A DNA stretch of 64,000 nucleotides, from contig NC_016475.1 of NCBI RefSeq assembly GCF_000226095.1, positions 2,170,001 to 2,234,000 of the forward strand, read 5' to 3'. Origin of the DNA: Thermothelomyces thermophilus ATCC 42464 (lineage: Eukaryota; Ascomycota; Sordariomycetes; Sordariales; Chaetomiaceae). The notes beneath the pieces were generated by a model, which saw only the letters and a program-made list of their open reading frames with translations, was not told where the DNA came from and ran no database searches. Positions within the stretch are counted from its first letter, which is position 1. The number at the start of each line of letters is the position of its first letter. The translations under genes and the position numbers were made by a program. Below, piece after piece: positions 46,230 through 58,200 of this stretch.

Positions 46230-47831
46230 TGTGGCGGCATGTTCTAGTTTGGTGGCATCTCTTGGTTTGTATATCGAAAGTCGGTAACGTCCAAGGCTGT
46301 TTAGCTTGTGTGGAACTCCATGTCATGGTTGAAGAAAAGCTTCGAGAGGGCTGCTGTCTATCACAGGGGTTCGAGAGAGCCGCTGATAGAAGATGGTGGT
46401 TCCAATAGATGGAAGAAGGTTGTAATATTGTAAATAGTTCAAAGGTGCGATGTCTCCTTCCTACGTTGGCTGGCCCTGTGGCTCTGTATAAGTAGAGGAT
46501 AGGAACAAAGAACCCTCCGTTTGCCAGCCCGTTTGCCAGATCCACAGGGCTTATCTTACAAACGCGTCCACAGACAAACGAACTGTATCAGCCGCGTATC
46601 GTCCTGTGGAGCTTCCAGTGTTGTTGGACAAGGTTTCGTGGTGAATCACCTGCCACATGGCAGAGAGCCGGTCAAGGTTGCAGTGGTGCAACATACTGCT
46701 GGTGTTGGCGTCGACCTGGGTTAAGAGCTGAATTAACTTACAACAAGGGGACAAACTCTGACCAGTTGATATCTGAAAAGGTCCTGTTGCATACCGATAG
46801 GGCGAGTACCAAACTGGTGTGGGAGGCCGCAAGGCTGGAAGCGCGCCAGCCGGAGATGCCAAAAGGTTCACGACCTCGCAAAGCATCATGCTGTCCCTCG
46901 TTAACCGCGGCGTAGCTGTCCAACAAAGCATAACTACAGTCTGACAGCCGCTTCCCCGGTTTTCGTTTGAGATTCGGTTGCGAGGAAAATTGGCAAAGAT
47001 TGCGTTGACAGTCACCTGGTGAGATTGATAGCGGTACAAAGGATCGGTAAATCTTATCCCTCCATATAGCGCCTTGTCCGTGACATTGGCTGCGTATACA
47101 GCGGGGAGTAATGACGGATCCAAGGTCTAGTTTCAGAAAGGCCGGCGGGGGGGCTGGAGGGGGTTGTGCCGCTGCTGCGGACTCAGACTGAAGGTCCGGA
47201 AGGTACTGGCCCGGGTTTCTCCCAGCGTCCTCGGCGCAGCAGAAACCGAACCCCTGTCCCGGCGACATTGGTCTACGGTCCGTCAAGCCTCTCAAGGTCC
47301 TGCGCTCAAACATGGAGAGAGGCCACGTATGGCCGGTGCTCAGGTGCAAACGGAGGTTGCTGAACCTTGATGATCAGCTGATGGTCCGTCGGGAGGTGAC
47401 ATGGATATCAGGCGCACATACGCCGTGACGGCGGAACCCGTGATAGAGGCACCATCTACATGGCAACACCGTTCCACGCACTGTGAGGCAATCCATGAAC
47501 TCCTGATCAACTGTTAGAAAACGATTAACTGGTTGGGGAAATGGTTGGTACATGGGACATGCATGAGACCTTTGGTTGGGCTTATGGTACGAAACTTCAT
47601 CGGTCTGTTCTTGGTCCATGGCTCGGATAATGCGAGTACGTAAAGGTCATTGGGAGCAGCTCAGACCAGCCCCTCAGCCTGTTGCTGCGGCGGAGTGAAG
47701 AGTTCCACTGGGCCCCCTACCCGCATCCATAACGTGCTGGTGTTGAACGTCGCCGGTGCTTGGCCTGTGTTTTTGTTGATGCCCATCTCGATACGGACGA
47801 CCGGAACAAGGGTGGCGGTAGGGGCAGGCAT
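46230..47831 (-). pseudogene. Tyrosinase-like polyphenol oxidase pseudogene
   Basis: Fragments in all three minus frames follow tyrosinase order. A frame at 47831-47661 begins MPAPTATLVPVVRIEMGINK and, past a stop, reads NDLYVLAL (family FNLYLLAL). 47619-47560 reads DQEQTDEVSYHK (family LSYYQ). CuA is recognisable as HRPYVA (47338-47321) continuing in another frame as MFERRTL (47313-47293), where intact enzymes have WHRPYxALFE. 47123-46551 is one frame: LLPAVYAANV, TDPLYRYQSH, then the CuB signature LHHCNLDRLSAMWQVIH (46691-46641). Beyond a stop, FHTS and DVTDFRYTN (about 46320-46250) match the post-CuB region. At least three frameshifts and stops are needed, so no active copper enzyme is made. 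Intact relatives oxidise phenols for melanin or secondary metabolites. Confidence 0.65.
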
Positions 47832-50551
47832 TCACTGAACGCCCGCCCGTGAAGAGCTGCGCTGATACAGACTGCAGCCCTCCACGCTCTGTTCCGTGAT
47901 ACACGGCGGTAGTGTATGATACCTTGTCAGGCACCCAGATTGGGGGTAGAGGAAAGGAGCGGGGGTCAGCAAGGGGACCGCCAGGTTCGCGCAACCGTGA
48001 TGGGGTAGTTTCGGTCGTTTTCTCACGACGAGAAATTGTCATACAAGCCGCGGGTTCCGCGAAAGTTGAAGGCCGTCTCCGCAGTGCAATTTGTCGTTAC
48101 AACGAGATGGCGAACTCTGAGGCCCTTGGACACAGACGTTTGCGGCAGCAAGCTGCTGTAATCTTCGTCACAACAGATGCTATGCCTCTTGACTGTTCTC
48201 TGCTCTTTTCTTTCTTTCTTTTTTTTGTTCTGATGTTGTCCAAAGGCATAGTCTACCATTGCCTTTCGAACCATCTGAGCAATCGTGATGTCAGAATTTT
48301 GTGCTTCCAATCTGAAGCCTGTTGCCGTTCGTAGTAAAAGCCGCAGGTTTGTTTGGGGGGGCCAAGATGGCCTCAGGTTCTAGTAGATCTGATCAGCTCT
48401 TGTGTTGCAGCTTGAATCAGTATGTGGTACCTACCTGCCTACCTTACACCAGGGCACCGGTACCTACGCAGCCACCATGCCGTAATTTGATTTAGCTGGC
48501 TTGGATTCGGGACTGGTGAAGGAAAAAAGCGGTCAGAGAGAGAGCAGCAAGCCGTTTCTTCTCCTCGAGGTTCGCCTCAGCCACCTCGATTCGCCTCAGA
48601 GGAACTACCTTGGCTGACCTACCAGGTAGTGAGGACCACCGAATGGACCAGATTTAGTACGGTACCATGTCAGACAGTTGTCATGCGTGGGGGGCTCATA
48701 CCTGCTCTTTCCCGTGTGATGGCTGGTCATTCCGTTTGTCAGGCCAGAGTTGATGCAACGGAAACTGTCGCGCCTGCCTCACGAAGATCCAGGTTGGAGG
48801 CGGAAAGACAACCGGAGGAAGGAGCAAGAACTCATGACTCATTTAGTTTGCAACGTCAACCAAACCCCCGATGCCGGGAGTGGCTTGTGCATTTCCTTGC
48901 AGGTCACTCACCACCTCCAAATGGCGCTCTCCACGAATCCGCATCCCAATCTCTTCTTCCGGGGAACTTGAGACTCAAAATGAGCCTCTAGGGGTCTAAG
49001 TCCCGTCGTTCCCTCATTATGCGTATACTCATGGAACATTGATTAATGTGCAACAACAAGGCGACCACTGAGTATCCCGACGGGCTCGAGGTTCCTTGTT
49101 TGGGTCGAAGGTTGCTTTCCTCCGCTTCGGCCAAGTATCATCTACCGGCAACCCCCACTCTCGGCCTGATCTTTTGCCCCCCGCCCGTCAGTCTGTTGTT
49201 GACGATGGCGCATGTTCTGTTATGAGCTTGCCGCCGCAGCCAACGAAAAATACAAGGGGGTCGACCCTGACCCCGGGAGTGCCCGCCGTGCCCCGGCCAT
49301 GAGAGGGGAGTTCCTCCAATCGCGCCTAACCCGGCTGCGTGGTTCTTCCCCCCCCTGCCGCTCGGTTGCCTCTCCATGTATGTACTTCTTGACTCGGTCA
49401 CGGTACATGGGGAATAGGGTATACCCAGAAGGTGTGAGACCTGCATGGTACCTCGCGGTGGCGCGCTCCGGCCCCGATTCCGAGAACCGAAGCGGCCTAG
49501 TGTACATTGGGCTGGCCGACTTCCATTGAGGTATACAGCCCCAAGGGGTGGTCACTCGACCCGTCCTAACACAGGTAGAGGGGCCTGACGCCGGTGCAAG
49601 CAGCAGTTCGTAGGCAACGCATGTACCACTGGGGACGTACGAGAAGTAAGTGGTAGTATGTAACACTGCATCAACACTTCCGCATCTCCCCCACTTCCTC
49701 CCCTCAGCGGCCAAAGCAGGTTTTGACTGTCTTCTCTCTCAACCCGGCTTTGAACGGCTGCGCTATGGAACGCGGGTAAGCTGGTGATCACGCTGTGATG
49801 CTACCCAAAGACTGCAGGGGTGTCACTTTGGGCTTGCAACACATGTCGCTATCCCTTCGCAAGAGTCGGCACTCACATGTGTCCCTTTCGTTCGGCGTCG
49901 GCTCCCTCCCTCGCATCAGAGGACCTCAGCCCGTCATGTCTCAGCGCGGGCAAGTGTGACAGCGCTGATGTGCCCCGTCCGTGAGGAGATGCTACTGCTA
50001 CCATATTAGCACTTGGGAATCTGGGCCTTCGAGATACACTTTGGTCCGGACCAAGAAGAGACAACAAAACCCGAGGAGCTAGGTATTCCAATACTTCTTG
50101 AGGGAGGACGAAATGAGCATGGCTGAAGCACAAAACTGAAGAGTGTTCTTCAGAGCACCTATTTGTCTGGCTGCCGAAGCAAGAGGATGCGTAGAAGGAT
50201 GGCATATATATTAGAATAGAACAAAAGATGGTAAGCTCGAGAACCCACGTAATAATAATGGTGGTTTTTGATCCCGCAACGCCGAGAGATGAGAAGCCTC
50301 TATCTCTTTTGTTCCCTTTCCCCGCAATCCCCATGTCATGAATCGAAACGCCGAAAGTGTGTGTCTCCGTAAATCCCCTTTCCCCTTGTCCCCAGTCCCG
50401 TGAGGACTAACTAAGTGATCATCACTGCCATTGATCGTCAAGAATGAAACGTCAATATCCGACAGCAAGCATCATATCTCATCATCAGAATGCAACAACA
50501 ACAACAACAACCAAAAAAAAAAAAAAAAAAGAAACGTGCATCATATCCAAA
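47832..50551. other. 2.7-kb spacer, no recognised gene
   Basis: Upstream of the tyrosinase remnant and downstream (3' side) of the aldolase gene. It contains ACAACAACAACAACAACC plus A18 at 50491-50530. No conserved frame found. Confidence 0.5.
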
Positions 50552-51766
50552 TCAGAGACTCTTCTCCAGCAGGACGAGGTCCCGGAAGCCTTCCTTCCAC
50601 TTCCTGGCCTGCTCCGGGGTCGGCCGAGGCAGGGGGCTGCGCGCGTAGCCGCCGTAGCCCATCCAGCCCTGCAGGCCCGACTTGACGCCGACGACGCCGC
50701 CCTGGATGGCGGTCCAGTCGCCCTGCGCGACCACCTCCTGCAGGGCCTGGGCCTCGGCCAGCTTGCCCTGGCCGAAGAGCTCCACGGTCCGCACGCACGC
50801 CTTGGGCGCGATGTTGGCCAGCCCCGCCAGGATGCCGTGGCCGCCCGCGATGAGCGACTGCAGCGTGAAGTCGGCGGAGCCGGCGAGCACGAGGAAGTCG
50901 GGCTGCTGCTGCTGCTGCCGGGCAGAAGACGAGGAGGAGGAAGAGGAGGAGGAGGAGGAGGAGGAGGAGGAGGAGGAGGAGGACTCGTCTCCCGCGTGCT
51001 TGTTCAGGTTGCGAGTGGCGGCGGCGACGCGGGCGAGCTTGCCCGTGTTGCCGCAGGTGAGCTTGACGCCGACAATGTTGGGGTGGCGGGCGAGCTGGAC
51101 GATGACGTCGGAGGAGAGGTCGAGGCCGCCGACGGCGCCGGGGAAGTTGTAGATGATGATGGGGATGGGCGAGGCGTCGGCGACGGCGGTGAAGAAGGAG
51201 ATGACGGTCTCGGAGGCGGGCGCGAAGAGCGGGGCGTAGTACGAAGGGGGCAGGACCAGGGCGTAGTCGCCGCCGGCCTCCCAGGCCTCGCGGCAGAGCT
51301 GGATGGTCTCGCGCGTGCTCTGCGAGCCGCAGCCGACGATGATGGGCATGTGGCCGAAGCCGGCCTCGTCGAGCGCCTTGCGCGTCGTGGCCGTCACGAG
51401 CTGGCGCTCGGCGTGCGTCAGGTGCACCGCCTCGCCGTTGGAGCCCTGGGTGGCCAGGCCGGTGACGCCGGCCCTGGCGAGGCGCACGGCGTGCCGGGCG
51501 ATCGTGTCCGTGTCGACGTCCTCGGTGCTCTCCTCGAAGAAGCACATGGTTGGCACGTAGACGCCCGGCACGAGCGGCCGGTGGATGTGGTGGAAGTCGG
51601 ACGCCTCCGAGCTAGTGCTGAAGGAGCTGCTGAGGGGAGAGTGAGGCTCCCCCGTGCCGAGGTGTCCGGTCATGAGGCCCGAGGTGATCACGGGGCGGTA
51701 CTGCGCCCTGTTGAACCCCGAGGTGTAGCCGCTGCTGAAAGAGGGTGCGTCGTTGTGGGGAGCCAT
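50552..51766 (-). CDS. DapA/HOGA-family class I aldolase with poly-Ser insert
   Basis: Intronless, 404 aa from MAPHNDAPSFSSG. An in-frame ATG at 51973 would add 69 Ser/Arg-rich residues; the shorter start is preferred because that extension is low in family-like features, but it could be a targeting peptide. The (beta/alpha)8 core runs from about residue 62: GLATQGSNGEAVHLTHAER (substrate-binding GSNGE, as in 4-hydroxy-2-oxoglutarate aldolases), Tyr206 in IPIIIYNFPG and Schiff-base Lys235 in IVGVKLTCGNTGKL. About 20 Ser then Gln residues (262-288), coded by a (GAG)n-like microsatellite on the plus strand, interrupt the barrel before DFLVLAGSADFTLQSLIAGG. Reaction by family: pyruvate-dependent aldol cleavage or condensation; exact substrate unknown. 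Confidence 0.85.
   Translation of the reverse strand: MAPHNDAPSFSSGYTSGFNRAQYRPVITSGLMTGHLGTGEPHSPLSSSFSTSSEASDFHHIHRPLVPGVYVPTMCFFEESTEDVDTDTIARHAVRLARAGVTGLATQGSNGEAVHLTHAERQLVTATTRKALDEAGFGHMPIIVGCGSQSTRETIQLCREAWEAGGDYALVLPPSYYAPLFAPASETVISFFTAVADASPIPIIIYNFPGAVGGLDLSSDVIVQLARHPNIVGVKLTCGNTGKLARVAAATRNLNKHAGDESSSSSSSSSSSSSSSSSSSSARQQQQQPDFLVLAGSADFTLQSLIAGGHGILAGLANIAPKACVRTVELFGQGKLAEAQALQEVVAQGDWTAIQGGVVGVKSGLQGWMGYGGYARSPLPRPTPEQARKWKEGFRDLVLLEKSL
50931..50982. repeat. GAG-type trinucleotide microsatellite inside a coding region
   Basis: About 17 GAG/AAG triplets on the plus strand, read as Ser codons on the coding strand of the aldolase gene. Confidence 0.9.
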
Positions 51767-53811
51767 GCTGGATGACAATGTTGGCTGTTGGTATCGGCAC
51801 GTAGCGATGGTGCGCTGGATGGAGGCGGGCAAGACGAGAAGAAGAGCAGAAGAAGGAGGCGAACGAGGAGGAATTAAAGCCTTGGTGCGGGAGGATGGCT
51901 TGTGACGACTGGAGAAGATGAGGGAGGCAGGTGCTCGGAACCGAGGAAAGGGGATGAGAGTATTTGTATACATGACGAGTCGGGAAGGGGGAAGGGGTTG
52001 ACGACGGGAACGAAGAGTTGTCGAGAACAGGAATTAGGGGGCGAGACGAAGAGCGGCGGTCGTGGATGACCATGACCAGGATCAAGGCGTGGTCCGATGC
52101 CCAAAAATACCGGTGTATGGGCGCTAACTTCTTCTTGCTCCTCTTGTTGTGCTGGACCCCCCCATGCATCGAGTATCGATGTATGTACAATATGTATGTA
52201 CATGGTGCGCATACACGATGGGCCCAGCAGCGACATGCATTGAAAGGACCATTCCTACCCCGCGAACTGGGCCCGAGAATACTAGTAGCGCTGCCATGCG
52301 GCTCCCAGCAACGGCATTGACTTGCAATGGTACCGTGGTACGAATGTGCATGTATGTACACTACCTTGTACTTTGTACTTTGTACACCGTCTTTTATGTC
52401 AAGCCGAGAAGTTGCTGGGACTGTGCATGTTTTGGCGTCTATCCCGGCGAGGTCGCCGCACCCGCCTCTCTCTGTCTAGCCTGGCAAGGGGGAGGAAAAG
52501 ATGTGGGGGTGTGGTGGGGTGCGCGCGTTGGGGGTTGGTGCGGGAGCCGTCGTCGTTCTTGGCGCTCCCCCGCTGTGGATGTATGTACCTGCGCACAGTG
52601 CGCGTTGGAGGGCTGGCCAGGCTCGCGAGTCCGGGGTGGCCCCTTGATCGCACCTGGCGGGCGGCAGGGATTGGGCCTGAGATCAGCGGCTGCCGAGTGT
52701 GGGGGTTAAGTTGGAGATCGAAGAACGACCGACGGGCCAAGACACGGTTCAAATCGGTCTCATCAATGGGGCTTGTGTCTTAGTGAAGCTGTCGAAGTCG
52801 CTGTGCAACCTCCACCGTGCACATATTCGCAGAGGGCATCTTCTTCGGGCGGGGACACTACATCGAGTTACCACGCGTTCTGGAACTGCGGAAAGACCCC
52901 GAAGTAGGCTCGATGGGAACGGGTTTGGCGTGATTGGCAGTGCCGGCTGTTGTTTGTGCTTACTCCAACGAGCTAATGGCCACTGCATGATCAGCTGCCC
53001 CCCAGCGTGTCAGTCGATGCTATTCTGATACATATGTGGCAGGCTACTTGAACTCCACGTATGCCGTTGGCACTCCCGACGGTCTGGGGAATTCTCAAAT
53101 AGGCGGGTTTGCCTGTTTAGGGCAGTACGTGCTCGTATGTTCCTGGCGCTGGAGGCCACCCGTATACGGGGAGGTTCTGTGTGCTCTGTTGAAGGGTGAG
53201 GTTTCGTACGGAGGTCTGGCGCGTTTGCAAAAGGGTCCCTCTTTTTGGAAACCCTCCTGAGAAGCTGTCCGCCTCAATGGTGCCGTGCTGGTAGCCTCGA
53301 GCTCTGTGTACGGGCCAGAGGAGGCTCTTCCGGCAGGAGTGTGCTCGGCGCAGGTTCCCGTTAGTTGTTCAAACCGAGTCTGTAGAGAAGTACCCACAGA
53401 CGGGAGTCCCGTCCTTCTACGGACCACAAAATGGCCGGCGCGGTCTGATGTCGACGTCAGCCCTCTTACATCATTTTTGCCTGTTCAAGGCACAAGCGCC
53501 GATCCGAAGCAGGTCGGCCTCGATCTTGGCACGAAATAAGTGCAATACCTACCAAGTACAGTACAACACTCATAGTGCGTTAGCGCCCTTGGACCCCTCT
53601 CTGTGTTTACAATCAGCCGCCGCCGTGTGGTGAAATTGCCCATCGGATGCTGCAACCCACGAGACCCATATTTGGCATGATTGGTATTTGCTCAAGTTCC
53701 TTTTGTGTCTGCTGACGGGTTTGGTTTGCCACGGAGAGAGGTCGAGAATCATCAGCAGACCAGCGCCGCTACGGTCGAGGACGACGGCGCGAGGATGAGT
53801 GCAGCTGCTTG
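51767..53811. other. Spacer between aldolase promoter and transposon
   Basis: The first few hundred bases upstream of the aldolase are pyrimidine-rich on its coding strand. Farther on are TGTATGTACA words (52185-52200) and TTGTACTTTGTACTTTGTAC (52365-52384). No gene recognised. Confidence 0.5.
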
Positions 53812-53813
53812 TA

Positions 53814-53838
53814 CAGTCAGGGGTCAAAAGTATGGGCC
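53814..53838 (+). repeat. Left terminal inverted repeat of Tc1-like element
   Basis: 25 bp starting CAGTCAGGGGTC, adjoining target TA at 53812-53813. Confidence 0.92.
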
Positions 53839-53914
53839 GCTCCACCCACTTAAACGCGTTCCGCGACACCCACGCGTATCCTACCTTTTCTTCAACATCC
53901 TACAAATCAACAAT

Positions 53915-55058
53915 ATGGACCTCAATCTACAAGATTTTATACGCAAATTGAAGGCTAACCACAGGGCTAAACAGGAATTAAGCCCATATCTTCGAGTGGC
54001 CATTTGCAGCCTTGCAGCTGCAGGGTATACCAAACAGTCTCTGGCAACCCTGTTCGGCATTTCTAGACACGCCATCCGCAATACAATCGAACGCTGGAAT
54101 TCTCACCACACCTTCGAATCCAAACCTCGAAGTGGCCGTCCTGAGGTTCTTACGCCTGCCGAGAAACGATATATCCTTTTGATGGTTAAGAAGGACCGAC
54201 GTATAGCAAGGAAGGCCCTCGTCAATGCGATTGGGAAGAAAGTGTCACCTTCAACCATTCGACGATTCCTCCAAGCTTACCGCTTACGCAAATGGCGGGC
54301 AAAAAAGAGGATTCCTTTGACAAAAGAGCTGGCAAAGGATAGATATAACTTTGCATGCAATTGGTTAGGAAAGACTGACGAATTAGTTCGAGTAAGTCAA
54401 GTATAGTATAGTGATTCTTTCGGTATTTCTGACTATATCTTAGACTATCTTTTCTGACGAGTGTTCTTGTCAAAACAACACCTCAAATCCGACCGCCTGG
54501 GTATTCCGTTTTCCTTCCGAGAAGTACGACCGTCGATTCGTTAACTTGAAGAACCATACGAGGGCAAATATCACGATCATGGTATGGGGGGCAATATGGG
54601 TAGGTGGTCGGAGTGAGCTTATTATCCTGGAGAGGGATCTAAGCACTCCACGCCGTGGATATACAGCCTGGTCGTACCAGAAAGCTCTAGAAGAGGGCCT
54701 TCTACCTCATTACGATGGAACTCGACACTTTCAGCAAGACAATGCTCCTGTGCATGTCTGCGAATCCACCGAACAGTGGCTCCTGGCACGGGGGATTTCC
54801 TAGATTGAATGGCCTGCACACAGCCCTGATTTAAACCCCATTGAACATGTATGGGGCCTTCTTAAACGGAGGCTACATACGATGTTCCCAGATCTATGGA
54901 ATTTGAGGCAGAATAGGCTGGATATTGAAGAGTTTACCAGGTGCCTACGGGAGGCGTGGTGGGCTATTGAACAGGGGAAAATTGACAGGCTAATCCAGGG
55001 AATGCCGCGTCGGCTGGCCGCAGTCAAACGTGCCAGGGGGTGGTATACAAAATATTGA
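53915..55058 (+). CDS. Tc1-like DD34E transposase, one in-frame stop, one intron
   Basis: Exon 1, 53915-54391, and exon 2, 54444-55058, around a 52-nt intron (gtaagt ... tatcttag). Exon 1 carries two helix-turn-helix units: YLRVAICSLAAAGYTKQSL/SRHAIRNTIERW and a Tc3-like RKALVNAIGKKVSPSTIRRF, with GRP (SGRPEVLTP) between them. Exon 2 opens with TIFSDECS (first catalytic Asp), then QDNAPVH (second Asp) and SPDLNPIEHVW (Glu), with 34 positions between the latter two. A TAG at 54801-54803 lies between them, so the predicted product is 278 aa and lacks the final Glu; the full frame would be 363 codons. It would therefore be inactive unless the stop is bypassed, and could still be mobilised by a related intact copy. 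Confidence 0.9.
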
Positions 55059-55178
55059 AGCTTAGAACCAGGGCTACTATCTAGTATAAACAGTTTTCTT
55101 ATATAATTCGTGGCTGTTGAGATATCCTATGTTAAAGTCTGGTGGTAAAAATGTAGATGGCTGGGGAAATGTGGGACT

Positions 55179-55203
55179 GGCCCATACTTTTGACCCCTCA
55201 CTG
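55179..55203 (-). repeat. Right terminal inverted repeat of Tc1-like element
   Basis: Reverse complement starts CAGTGAGGGGTC; adjoins target TA at 55204-55205. Confidence 0.92.
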
Positions 55204-55205
55204 TA

Positions 55206-58200
55206 TGTCCCTCGCGAAGTATCCAAAGTACCCTACCAGGCCAGTTAGGCTGCAATTTTTGGACAATATTAGAAAATCGGGTTCGCCCATCACGAAAGTG
55301 AGAGAAAGAAGGGAAGGGAAGGGGTTGTTCCCGTGTCTGCTGGACCAGCGAGATGCCGGCAACGGCGGTACTCCAGAAGACGCGGAAGGGCGGGAGTACC
55401 TAGCGTGAGTGCGGCCGCCGGTGCTTGGTTGGCCTGCATTGGCATCAATTTGAGGCCCAATTGGGGCGTGCAAGTCATCCAAGAGGATCATGGTGCCAAT
55501 GACGTTAAACATTTTCCCCTGGCGGCCTCCAATGTCCCTTCAATTCAGCTCCCGTCCGCTGCGACTGGCTATTTCCGGCGCCGGAGGGCAGCGGCTCGCA
55601 CGGAGGGGCAATGAGGGGTTCCCGAGGGGCACCTGACATGGTTTCAAAACATCCGACCACCTCAGCCACAGAGGGCTTCCTTTTGAGTTCGCTTGCATTC
55701 TGGGCTTGGCTGACCGACGTTGCTTCAGTTTTTGTTTTGGGCTGCAAGGATGACTTGTTCGCGAAATGTTGCTTGTTTACCCTGGAAATGGCCGGTGCTT
55801 GGTCGGAGGCTGATTCAGCTGTTTCTGTCCAAACGCAGCAATGTAGCATCGAAAGGAGGGGAATTCTTTCCGAGCGCTATACCGTGCAATGTATTAGAGC
55901 CGAGCGGCGCATCTCGAGACCTAATTTGACGCTGGGTGGTTCAGTTGGGGGCCTCAATTTTGGTTCTTCCATTTCGTTGTCTTTTTCTTCAGATGATCTG
56001 TTGGTACTTCGTGAGAAACGTTGGTCCCCGCTTGCAGTTTTTGTCTGGGGTTAAAGCGCTGGTCAGTGCACCATCCCGCAGCCCAGCGTCTGTGCTCTGC
56101 CAGCCGGGGTTCATGGGTAAGGTTCCTGGGCTGCGGTTCTCATCAAACAAGTGGCGTCCTACCTCCGTACTGCGTACACAAACTACCTAACGAATGCTAA
56201 CTAGGAACACTTACACTACAAACAGGTAAATATGTAGATACCTATCGAGGAGGAGTGTAGTTTCCTTCCGTATAAGACTTCGATGATGGAAAGTTCAAAT
56301 GTGTCCTGTACGTGTCAGCCAATCTCGAAACACATGTCAAAGTGTCAAATATCCGCTCCCCTTCTTCCTCAGACAAAGCAGGATCTCCATCAGTTCCAGG
56401 TCGTCAATTGCGATACTAGTACATAGCGCAGAGGCGCACTGTGACAGCACTGTGTCCATCGCGGATCCCTGGGATTCAACGTTCTCCTCAATTTGCTGCT
56501 GGTTGACATGGTGAAGATCGTGTGACCTGGATGCGGTCGGTCCAGATCCAATTCCAGTTGCAGGATTTAGTGCACTGTAATACGTGTACGCTATGCTGGA
56601 CAATCAGAATCGAGCTTACTGCCGAAGCAAGTTCAAGTGCGGAATGAACTGCTGTCTCAGGGGACGAAGTGCGAAAGGTTCGTGTATCGAGCATGTATGT
56701 ACGGGTACACTACCTGCTTGCTGCGTGTGCTGCGTCGTGTGGTGTGTTATACCTCACGTATTGTACTTATGTAGTGTAGTCCGTACTGCGCACGATGTGG
56801 CGCACGAAAGCTCTCCGCTCTCCTCGGCGGTATGACCACATGTGGTTATTCTGGGGACTGTGGGGAACCCCGGTCGCCCCTCTTTCTTCGTGTACGGTAC
56901 CAGAGGGTTCCACACCCGACCAAGGGCACCTGACCAAATTTTGGGCTGGAACCGCTTTTCTGACCCCCACGCTTTTAGTGTAGCATTCCGATCCACAGCA
57001 CCATCGGGCTCGATCCTCTCTCCCTGAGTCTGAAAGTCTGGGATGGTGGTTAATCATCATTTTTTTTTGGTTCGGAAATATTTGCCAAATTCAACCCGAA
57101 TGGCACATCAGCGCCTTCTAACTGCTACTCGTGTTGTGTTTCTTGCCCGATCGGGCTCCACGATGCGGACATCCTTTCATCTGCTCAATTCCACCAATCC
57201 ACCAATTACGGTCTCCAGGTATGTAAACTAAATTCCGTCTACTCCAACTAATCCGTACTTTTCCTTTGCCTTTAACAAGCGAAGATTGACGCGAACACAG
57301 ACGCCAATTTGCTCCTGCTTCGCGTTTACGTACTGCAAATAACACTGTACGGATTACATATCCCAGACGAGAAGAACATGATCAAGTCCGAGTGGACACT
57401 GTATTAGCTTTGAGATACGACCTCTCCGATCCCCAGCGGTTGCCGTTGGAGGCCCTGTTTGCTTCCCCGTCACCTGCGGGTTATTCTGGGTTTGCAAAGG
57501 ATGGACCACAGAGCGAAATTCCTGCTCCCGACGATGACGGCAGATGGCCCGTTCCAAGGTGCTCCCCTCTCTGGGCTGAGGGTCGAGAGCCTATCAGAGA
57601 TCGCTACAGACAAAGGGGATTAGATGCCGCACAGCAACGGTGACGTGCAGATACCGAGAGCCCGGCTCGATCGTCGAATCCAAAACCGTGGGACCTGCCG
57701 AGACCCCGTGGTTTGGTTAGTGGCATGCACCATGGCAGATCGGTAAACGCCACAGAGTGCGGATGATTGACAGTGTGGCAGCACGAGAGCCGGATGGTTA
57801 CGAGCCACTGGTTGCGAGGTGTGGGAGTCCCTCGGCTAGTGTACACGGAGGCCGCATTGCCTTCTTCGGCCGATCCTCTCCATCCCCATTGGCTCGTGTT
57901 CGCGCGGGGAACATCATCTCCTCGAGTCCAAACGGTCCGGGCAGGTGGCTTCAACGAGGCGGATTCCAGGCGATGTGGAGGGAAATAGCATCAAGTTTCA
58001 TCATTTTCGCCGCAAGTGCCCAACCCACGTGGCCGGCGCGATAAAGGGACCACAAGAGCGCGAGTTCGCTGCTTAGCTCATGCGAGATCGAACGGAAAAG
58101 TACTCTCGTGCAGCACGGCCCGCTGCCCTCATCCGATCGCTTCTCCCTTGTCGCTTGCCAAGGGGAGGACTCGGCGTGGCCGTTACCCGATGGGTCTCTC

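Larger units (their letters stand above)
53814..55203 (+). mobile_element. Tc1/mariner-superfamily DNA transposon, 1,390 bp, flanked by TA
   Basis: Ends are CAGTCAGGGG...and (reverse complement) CAGTGAGGGG..., sharing the core GGGGTCAAAAGTATGGGCC with one mismatch in the first 25 bases. TA dinucleotides at 53812-53813 and 55204-55205 are the expected target duplication. A single transposase gene fills the interior. Near-identical ends and an almost open transposase imply recent insertion; no RIP-like saturation of stops is seen. Confidence 0.93.

Noticed and set aside
46551-47123. 190-codon frame as an intact gene
   Set aside because: It contains only the tyrosinase CuB half; CuA parts lie in other frames upstream, so it is a piece of a pseudogene.
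50444-51775. 443-codon plus-strand frame opposite the aldolase
   Set aside because: Antisense of the aldolase, with Gly-rich runs reflecting the GAG repeat.
51767-51973. Upstream ATG at 51973 for the aldolase
   Set aside because: The extension is Ser/Arg/Pro-rich without conserved pattern. It is kept only as an alternative because a targeting peptide cannot be excluded.
56337-56603. 88-codon minus-strand frame with mixed composition
   Set aside because: No ATG at its start, no splice partner found and no recognised family; too short to support.
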